64,000 nucleotides of DNA, taken from NCBI RefSeq assembly GCF_017355525.1, contig NZ_CP067395.1, positions 186,001 through 250,000 on the forward strand. Direction: 5' to 3'. Positions 58,292 to 64,000 of the stretch are shown in pieces (the first letter of the stretch is position 1; the number at the start of each line of letters is the position of its first letter). Below the pieces are notes generated by a model that searched no databases, was not told where the DNA came from, and was given only the letters and a program-made list of their open reading frames with translations. This DNA comes from Lysobacter enzymogenes. Its GTDB lineage: Bacteria; Pseudomonadota; Gammaproteobacteria; Xanthomonadales; Xanthomonadaceae. A program made the translations under genes and the position numbers.

Positions 58292-59395
58292 TCAGTGGCC
58301 GCTGCGGATGCGTCCGCGGAAGCTCGGGTTGGAGCGTCCGAGCGGCAGCTTGAGCTTGCCGATCGCGCTGATGCGCTCCTCCGCCAGACGGTCGGCGGCG
58401 GTGTAGGTCGGGATGCTGTCGCGCTCGGCGATCTCGAAGATGCGGCCGAGGTTGTGGTAGATCGTGCGCATCATGCGCATGGCGCGCTCGCGGTTGTAGC
58501 CGTCGAGTTCCAGCGCCACGTTCATCACGCCGCCGGCGTTCACGGCGTAGTCCGGCGCGTACAGGATGCCGCGCTTGGCCACTTCGTCGCCGATGGCGTT
58601 GTTGGCCAGCTGGTTGTTGGCGGCGCCGCAGATGATCTTGGCCTTCAGGCGCGGCAGGGTCTGCTCGTTGACGGTGCCGCCGAGCGCGCACGGCGAGTAC
58701 ACGTCGGCGTTGACGTCGTAGATCTCGTCCAGGCCGACCGCTTCGGCGCCGTACTCGGACACGGCCTTGTCGACCAGGCCCTTGTTGATGTCGGTGACGA
58801 AGATCTTCGCGCCGCGCTCCTTGAGCAGCTTGACGAATTCCATGCCGACATGGCCCAGGCCCTGCACGGCGTAGCTGTACTTGCCGACTTCCTCGTCGCC
58901 GAAGCGCTTGTTCAACGACGCCATCAGGCCCTGCAGGGTGCCGTAGGCGGTGAACGGCGACGGGTCGCCCGAACCGCCGTGGACCTGGTGCACGCCGGTG
59001 ACGTACTCGGTCTCGCGGTAGACGTATTCCATATCGTTGACGTCGATGCCGACGTCTTCGGCGGTGATGTAGCGGCCGCCCAGCGAATCGACGAACTTGC
59101 CGAACGCGCGGAACAGCGCTTCGGACTTGTCGGCGGACGGGTCGCCGATGATGACCGCCTTGCCGCCGCCGATGTTGAGGCCGGCGACCGCGTTCTTGTA
59201 GGTCATGCCGCGGCTCAGGCGCAGCACGTCGTTGAGCGCGTCCTGCTCGGTCTTGTACGGCCACATCCGCAGGCCACCCAGGGCCGGGCCGAGCACGGTG
59301 TTGTGAATCGCGATGATGGCCTTCAGGCCGGCGTCCTTGTTATGGCAGAACACGACCTGCTCATGGCCGAAGGTGTCGAGGGTTTCGAAAATCAT
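58292..59395 (-). CDS. ldh: Leucine dehydrogenase (Glu/Leu/Phe/Val dehydrogenase family)
   Basis: 367-residue NAD-dependent amino-acid dehydrogenase. The catalytic Lys79 lies in NIGGGKAVI after Lys67 in TYKNAVAG, and the NAD-binding GLGHVGMEFV motif begins the second domain. Length and pattern match leucine dehydrogenases, which deaminate leucine, valine and isoleucine to their oxoacids. The ATG at 59395 has GGAG upstream. It would feed the liu genes of this window. Confidence 0.95.
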   Translation of the reverse strand: MIFETLDTFGHEQVVFCHNKDAGLKAIIAIHNTVLGPALGGLRMWPYKTEQDALNDVLRLSRGMTYKNAVAGLNIGGGKAVIIGDPSADKSEALFRAFGKFVDSLGGRYITAEDVGIDVNDMEYVYRETEYVTGVHQVHGGSGDPSPFTAYGTLQGLMASLNKRFGDEEVGKYSYAVQGLGHVGMEFVKLLKERGAKIFVTDINKGLVDKAVSEYGAEAVGLDEIYDVNADVYSPCALGGTVNEQTLPRLKAKIICGAANNQLANNAIGDEVAKRGILYAPDYAVNAGGVMNVALELDGYNRERAMRMMRTIYHNLGRIFEIAERDSIPTYTAADRLAEERISAIGKLKLPLGRSNPSFRGRIRSGH

Positions 59396-59813
59396 CGGGT
59401 GCTCCGAACCGGGCGGGTTGCGCGGCGCTGATGCGAGCGCGGTTTCGCCTGGCTGTGGGTTAAGTCGTTGAAATGAGTAGAAATCGCCTGTGCGGCGGCG
59501 GAACGTCGGCCGGCGCAGGGCCGCTAGTCTAAAGCAATCGGGCAATACGGCTAGGTATGCCCGGCGTACTGGCGCGGCGTATACCCGAGCGCTCGCGGCG
59601 CGGGTTTGCCGGGCTTGTTGTTTGGCTCGATCCAAAATTCGCCGCGGCGCGTCGGCGGCGGCGGGCAAGCGCGCCCGACTCGCAACGGTTATGTCCGTCG
59701 AACACGATAATGGCGCAAGCGTTGTGTCCGGGCCGGCCGCGCGGCGGCGTTTCCCCGGATGCACCTGCTCTTGCCCGTATTCGCACTCGCCCCATTCAGG
59801 ACGCCGTTCCCCC
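59396..59813. other. Intergenic region between divergent genes
   Basis: 418 bp without a supported gene. The open frame of the downstream gene extends back to 59490 but the added N-terminus looks like translated intergenic DNA. On the minus strand a TAGACT at about 59523-59528 could be the -10 of the leucine dehydrogenase gene. Confidence 0.45.
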
Positions 59814-61943
59814 ATGGCCACCGCAAGGACCGCCGCCGCGCGCAAGCCGGCCCGAGCCGCATCCACATCCACATCCGCCGCCGCCCGCGCCAAGGCCGGC
59901 GTGCGCAAGCTCAACACGCGCCTGCTCGACGCCCGCCCCGACACCGCGGACTTCCGCGACCGCATGTTCGAACCGACCCTGGTCGACGTGCCCGCGCACA
60001 AGCCGCTGAGCGAGCACCTCAAGCTGCGCCTGCCGATCCTCGACCAGGGCGACGAAGGCGCCTGCACCGCGTTCGGCCTGGCCACCGTCGCCCACGCCCT
60101 GCTGCGCAAGCGCAACCCGCGCGCGGCGCTGCGGCCGGTCAGCACGCGCATGTTCTACGACATGGCGCGGCGCTACGACGAATGGCGCGGCGAGGACTAT
60201 TCCGGTTCCAGCTGCCGCGGCGCGATGAAAGGCTGGCACCACCACGGCGTCTGCGCCGAAACGGTGTGGCCGTACCGGCCCGGCCAGCGCCTGGAGACCT
60301 ACACCGAGCAGCGCGCGCGCGACGCCGCGCAGCGGCCGCTGGGCGCGTACTTCCGGGTCAACCACAAGGACCTGGTGGCGATGCACGCGGCCTTCGCCGA
60401 AGTCGGCGTGCTGTACGCCTCCGCCGCCGTGCACGACGGTTGGGACGATCCGCGCCGCGGCGTCATCGCCTGGACCCAGCAGGACATCGCCGGCTACCAC
60501 GCCTTCGCCATCGTCGGTTACGACGAAGGCGGGTTCTGGATCCAGAACTCCTGGGGCAAGACCTGGGGCCGCGGCGGCTACGGCTACGTCAGCTACGACG
60601 AGTGGCTGGAACGCGGCACCGACGTGTGGGTCGCGCGGCTGGCGGTGCCGGTGCGGCTGCACAGCGCGCAGTCCAGCGCGGTCAGCCATTCCAGCCTGGC
60701 GCGCCAGTCCACCGGCTATTCGCAGGCCGACCTGCGCCCGCACATCGTCAGCCTCGGCAACAACGGCGCGCTGCGCGACGACGGCCGCTTCGGCACCACG
60801 CTCGACGACGTGCGCAACCTGATCCGCAACGACCTGCCGCGGATCACCGCGAAGTGGGCGAAAAAGCGCGTACTGCTGTACGCCCACGGCGGCCTGGTGG
60901 CGGAACAGGCCGCGATCCAGCGCGTCGCCGATTACCGCAACGCGCTGCTGGAACAGCAGATCTATCCGCTGTCGTTCGTCTGGAAGACCGACGCCTGGAC
61001 CACGCTCGGCAACATCCTGCGCGACGTCGCCAAGCCGCGCAGCGAAGGCATCGTCGACAGCGCCAAGAACCTGTTGCTCGACCGCCTCGACGACACCTTG
61101 GAACCGCTGGCGCGGGTCGCCGGCGGCAAGCTGCTGTGGGACGAGATGAAGGAGAACGGCCAGCTCGCGACCACCGCGCGCACCGTGGCCGCCAACGGAC
61201 AGGCGCAGGAAGCCGGCGGCGCGGCGCTGGTCGCGCGCTTGCTGCACGAATGGAAGGCGCGCGACAAGCAGGTCGAACTGCACCTCACCGGCCACAGCGC
61301 CGGCTCGATCCTGCTGGCGCCGCTGGTGCAGCTGCTGACCGCCGACGGCATCGTCCCCAGCGGCCCCGCGGTCGGCATGCAAGGGCTGGGCATGACGATC
61401 GAAAGCGTCAACCTGTGGGCGCCGGCGATCACCGTCGAACTGTTCCTCGACACCTACGCGCCGGCGCTGCGCAGCGGCAAGATCAAGCGCATGGCCTTGT
61501 TCACCCTGACCGACAAGGCCGAGAACGACGACCACTGCGCCAGCATCTATCACAAGTCGCTGCTGTACCTGGTCGCGCACGCGTTCGAACAACAGCCGCG
61601 CAGCTGGATCAACCGACGTTTGCGCAACGGCACGCCGCTGCTGGGCATGGCGAAGTTCCTCGACCGGGGCGCCGAACAGGGCTCGGCCGAATTGCGCGAA
61701 CTGCTCGACCGCGGCCTGATCGACTGGGTGCAATCGCCGACTTCAGGTCAGGCCGAAGGCTCGCCGCACGCCGCGTTCGCGACCTCGCACGGCGGCTTCG
61801 ACGAAGACCGCGCGACCTTGGCGGCGACGCTGGCGCGCATTCTCGGCCGCGCCAGCGCCAAGAGCGGTTTCGATCTGCATCGTTCCGAGTCCGGCATCGC
61901 CGAGCGCCGCGCCAAGATCGCGCACGGGCTGGCGAAGCGGTAA
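59814..61943 (+). CDS. Papain-like cysteine protease fused to an alpha/beta hydrolase
   Basis: 709-residue protein with two predicted enzymes. The N-terminal C1-type protease (about 35-285) has Gln78, Cys84 in DQGDEGACTAFG, His229 in GYHAFAIVGYDE and Asn245 in IQNSWGKTWGRGGYGYV. The C-terminal half has an oxyanion-like YAHGG (356-360) and nucleophile elbow TGHSAGS (Ser495) of an alpha/beta hydrolase. The basic, Ala-rich N-terminal 30 residues are not a signal peptide. The ATG at 59814 is chosen; a longer frame begins at 59490. No neighbour explains it. This domain pairing is unfamiliar to me; a role in peptide or ester cleavage is inferred only. Confidence 0.85.
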   Translation: MATARTAAARKPARAASTSTSAAARAKAGVRKLNTRLLDARPDTADFRDRMFEPTLVDVPAHKPLSEHLKLRLPILDQGDEGACTAFGLATVAHALLRKRNPRAALRPVSTRMFYDMARRYDEWRGEDYSGSSCRGAMKGWHHHGVCAETVWPYRPGQRLETYTEQRARDAAQRPLGAYFRVNHKDLVAMHAAFAEVGVLYASAAVHDGWDDPRRGVIAWTQQDIAGYHAFAIVGYDEGGFWIQNSWGKTWGRGGYGYVSYDEWLERGTDVWVARLAVPVRLHSAQSSAVSHSSLARQSTGYSQADLRPHIVSLGNNGALRDDGRFGTTLDDVRNLIRNDLPRITAKWAKKRVLLYAHGGLVAEQAAIQRVADYRNALLEQQIYPLSFVWKTDAWTTLGNILRDVAKPRSEGIVDSAKNLLLDRLDDTLEPLARVAGGKLLWDEMKENGQLATTARTVAANGQAQEAGGAALVARLLHEWKARDKQVELHLTGHSAGSILLAPLVQLLTADGIVPSGPAVGMQGLGMTIESVNLWAPAITVELFLDTYAPALRSGKIKRMALFTLTDKAENDDHCASIYHKSLLYLVAHAFEQQPRSWINRRLRNGTPLLGMAKFLDRGAEQGSAELRELLDRGLIDWVQSPTSGQAEGSPHAAFATSHGGFDEDRATLAATLARILGRASAKSGFDLHRSESGIAERRAKIAHGLAKR

Positions 61944-62300
61944 GCGGACGGCGCCGCAGGGAGGCGGCGCAGGGCAGGGAAGCGGACGCCGCGCAGGCGG
62001 CGGGCAGGGACGCGGGGCGTCGCGCAGCGGCGCGGCAAGGACGCAGCGCAAGCAGGCGCGGCAACGCAGGGAACGCAGGTTCGACGCGCGGATACGGTGC
62101 CGCGTTAGAACCGGGCCGCAGGACGCGGCACGGCGGACAGTGCGCGACGCGCCCGGATCGAGGCGCGTCGCGCAGGGGAGCCGCCGCATCGGAACTACCC
62201 CGCCGCCGTTGCGGCGACGGCCTCGAATCTACCCGACCGTGGTTCCGGCAAAAATCGAAAGGCTTTCAGCTTTGCGGTCGCTGCAAGATCCCGCCGCGGC
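61944..62300. other. Intergenic region with GC-rich imperfect repeats
   Basis: 357 bp. The first 130 bp carry imperfect repeats of a GGCAGGGACGCGG / GCGGCGCGGCAAGGACGC kind. No gene is supported. Confidence 0.45.
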
Positions 62301-62618
62301 TCAGCGCCGCACCCAGCGCCCCGCATGGAAACGCCACGCCGGCCCGTACGACACCCAGCGCGGACCGACATAGGCATAGCCCGGCCGCGCGACCACATAA
62401 CTGCCGCCGATCCAGACGTGACGGCGCCCGTTCCAGCTCCAGTAGCCCGGCGTCCACACATAGCCCGGCCGCACCCGCACCCGCTCGTAACGCGGCGCCG
62501 GCGGCGCCACCCGCACATCCACATCGACGTACGCGCGCGCCTGCGCCGGCGTCGCATGCACGCCCGCCATCGTCGCCAGACCCATCGCCGCCGCCACCAT
62601 CAAAGGACGCATCGCCAT
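62301..62618 (-). CDS. YXWGXW-repeat-like small exported protein
   Basis: 105-residue precursor with a signal peptide (cleaved near AQA) and a Tyr/Trp/Arg-rich mature part with repeats such as YVWTPGYWSWNGRRHVW. It resembles YXWGXW repeat-containing proteins of the envelope. GAGGAGAAGATC precedes the ATG at 62618. Function unknown. Confidence 0.85.
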   Translation of the reverse strand: MAMRPLMVAAAMGLATMAGVHATPAQARAYVDVDVRVAPPAPRYERVRVRPGYVWTPGYWSWNGRRHVWIGGSYVVARPGYAYVGPRWVSYGPAWRFHAGRWVRR

Positions 62619-62827
62619 GATCTTCTCCTCGTTCCAGCGGCCACCCGCCGGTTCGGGAATGGCAACGTCGCGCCCGCCGCGTGTGTTGACGCAGCGCAGG
62701 CGCGCGTTCACGAACGCGCCGGATTGCTGAAGCCGGGCTTGCTGGAAAACGGTTGCGGGGCAGGGCGGTTGACCGCGACCAAGCATTGCTGCGCCCGCAC
62801 ACCCATTCGGCAATGCCGGCAAACCCC

Positions 62828-62927
62828 CTGTAGGAGCGGCGCGAGCCGCGACCGCGCCAACGCAATTACGGCGAAAGGTTCGGCGCAAGCGGCTACCCCG
62901 CGGTCGCGGCTCGCGCCGCTCCTACAG
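62828..62927. repeat. Inverted pair of the 29-bp repeat
   Basis: Plus-oriented copy at 62828-62856 and minus-oriented copy at 62899-62927, 42 bp apart. Confidence 0.9.
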
Positions 62928-63152
62928 CGGGACTGCGGACAGCGCGCTGAATCGCGCAACTGGCGACGGTGTCGTTCCGGCATAGCGGATCCGTCCAAAC
63001 CGCCCGCACCATCGCCACTTGCGACCCGCCCGGCAGTTCCCGCACCGCCGCCACACGGCCGCCCTATTGACGCCGCCGCCCCGTCTTCGCTAGCGCCGCC
63101 GCCCCCTACGCCCCCGAATGCGCGCCGCAAACCGGGCCGCCGCGCACAGAGC

Positions 63153-63158
63153 TACAAT
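63153..63158 (+). promoter_or_regulatory. Possible -10 element TACAAT
   Basis: TACAAT lies 33 bp upstream of the icmF-like start codon. No clear -35 element. Confidence 0.4.
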
Positions 63159-63190
63159 ACGCGCAGACCGTCCTGCGTATCGAGATGCCC

Positions 63191-64000
63191 ATGAGCACCA
63201 CCGCCGCGAACATCCCCGCCGCCCAGCCCGACGCGACCCCGCTGCGCTTCGTCACCGCCGCCAGCCTGTTCGACGGCCACGACGCCGCGATCAACATCAT
63301 GCGCCGGCTGATCCAGGGGCAGGGCGCCGAAGTCGTCCACCTCGGCCACAACCGCTCGGTCGAAGACGTGGTCCGCGCCGCGCTGCAGGAAGACGCCGAC
63401 GGCATCGCGCTGTCGAGCTACCAGGGCGGCCATGTCGAATACTTCAAGTACATGGTCGACATGCTGAAAGAACGCGGCGCCGGCCACATCCGCGTGTTCG
63501 GCGGCGGCGGCGGCACGATCACGCCGGAAGAAATCCGCGAGCTGCAGGCCTACGGCGTCGAGCGCATCTACCATCCCAACGACGGCATGCACATGGGCCT
63601 CGTTGCGATGATCGAAGACGTGGTGCGCCGCGCCAGCGACGCGCGCCTGGCGACCGAATCCAGCCCGCAGGTCTCCAGCATCGACGACGAGATCAGCATC
63701 GGCCGCACCCTCAGCGCGATCGAGGAAGGCGCGTTCGACGAACCGCAGCTCGCGCATCTGCGCAAGCAGTGGCAGCTGGCCGGCGGCAAGACCCCGGTGG
63801 TCGGCATCACCGGCACCGGCGGCGCCGGCAAGTCGTCGGTCACCGACGAACTGCTGAACCGCTTCCTCGCCAACTTCCCCGACATGCGCATGGCGGTGAT
63901 CTCGGTCGACCCGACCCGCCGCCGCACCGGCGGCGCGCTGCTTGGCGACCGCATCCGCATGAACTCGCTGCGCAGCCACCGCGTCTACATGCGCTCGATG
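63191..64000 (+). CDS. icmF: Fused isobutyryl-CoA mutase IcmF (N-terminal part, cut by window edge)
   Basis: First 270 codons of a cobalamin-dependent acyl-CoA mutase fusion. The B12-binding domain is first (residues 20-150; [15 protein letters not shown] carries the DxH motif), followed by a G-protein chaperone domain with P-loop [12 protein letters not shown] near residue 210. That order, B12 domain then GTPase then mutase, defines IcmF, which interconverts isobutyryl- and butyryl-CoA. The mutase domain lies past the window end. An ATG two codons upstream (63185) is an equally possible start. Confidence 0.9.
   Translation, partial: MSTTAANIPAAQPDATPLRFVTAASLFDGHDAAINIMRRLIQGQGAEVVHLGHNRSVEDVVRAALQEDADGIALSSYQGGHVEYFKYMVDMLKERGAGHIRVFGGGGGTITPEEIRELQAYGVERIYHPNDGMHMGLVAMIEDVVRRASDARLATESSPQVSSIDDEISIGRTLSAIEEGAFDEPQLAHLRKQWQLAGGKTPVVGITGTGGAGKSSVTDELLNRFLANFPDMRMAVISVDPTRRRTGGALLGDRIRMNSLRSHRVYMRSM

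Larger units (their letters stand above)
62619..63190. other. Intergenic region with a 29-bp repeat pair
   Basis: 572 bp between divergent genes. Holds the repeat pair at 62828-62927 and a -10-like element at 63153; nothing else recognised. Confidence 0.6.

Overview
The window is about 70% GC, densely packed, and coded mostly on the minus strand. Its gene families, its intergenic palindromic repeats and its gene arrangements point to a gammaproteobacterium of the Xanthomonadaceae, most likely a Lysobacter or a close relative. That placement is inferred from the look of the sequence, not from a database comparison. No rRNA, tRNA, CRISPR array, IS transposase or prophage was seen.

Layout. 1-3.1 kb: two tandem APC amino-acid permeases. 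3.3-12.3 kb: NUDIX hydrolase, an alpha/beta hydrolase coupled to a Coq7-type hydroxylase, a 119-bp tandem repeat array, a methyltransferase, a Tat-exported phospholipase C, two GNAT acetyltransferases, an EF-P-like factor and an SDR dehydrogenase. 12.5-17.7 kb: a c-type cytochrome-like protein, a cluster of short palindromes, a lower-GC island with a trypsin-like/SEC-C protein, and a glycosyltransferase. 17.9-26.2 kb: accessory-looking genes: small Cys-rich secreted proteins, a probable pertussis-toxin-like ADP-ribosyltransferase with unknown neighbours, paired lipoproteins, a LysR regulator divergent from a class IV aminotransferase. 26.2-28.8 kb: LysR divergent from a DUF1989-ureohydrolase pair. 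28.9-36.7 kb: a PAS-GGDEF-EAL protein and leucine-degradation genes liuE, liuD and liuC. 36.8-39.2 kb: Fur-regulated feoAB plus a small membrane protein. 39.3-40.9 kb: a coupled zinc-ribbon/bactofilin pair. 41.2-48.4 kb: an HscC-like Hsp70 followed by four J-domain-like proteins in one tightly coupled operon. 48.5-53 kb: liuB, two Ala-rich lipoproteins, a thiolase. 53.2-56 kb: a subtilase autotransporter. 56.2-59.4 kb: liuA, an alpha carbonic anhydrase and leucine dehydrogenase. 59.8-62 kb: a papain-like/alpha-beta hydrolase fusion. 62.3-64 kb: a YXWGXW-type protein and the start of an icmF-like fused acyl-CoA mutase.

How the genes fit together. Much of the leucine pathway lies here in dispersed form: leucine dehydrogenase, isovaleryl-CoA dehydrogenase (liuA), both methylcrotonyl-CoA carboxylase subunits (liuB, liuD), methylglutaconyl-CoA hydratase (liuC), HMG-CoA lyase (liuE) and an acetoacetyl-CoA thiolase. 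Icm-type mutase and APC permeases would fit the same branched-chain amino-acid theme. No branched-chain 2-oxoacid dehydrogenase was seen.

The most unusual parts are the Hsp70 plus four J-like protein array (all four with RPD in place of HPD, two sharing a perfect 107-bp duplication), the ADP-ribosyltransferase locus, the trypsin/SEC-C island, the papain-hydrolase fusion, and the large family of 29-bp repeats, many arranged as inverted pairs.
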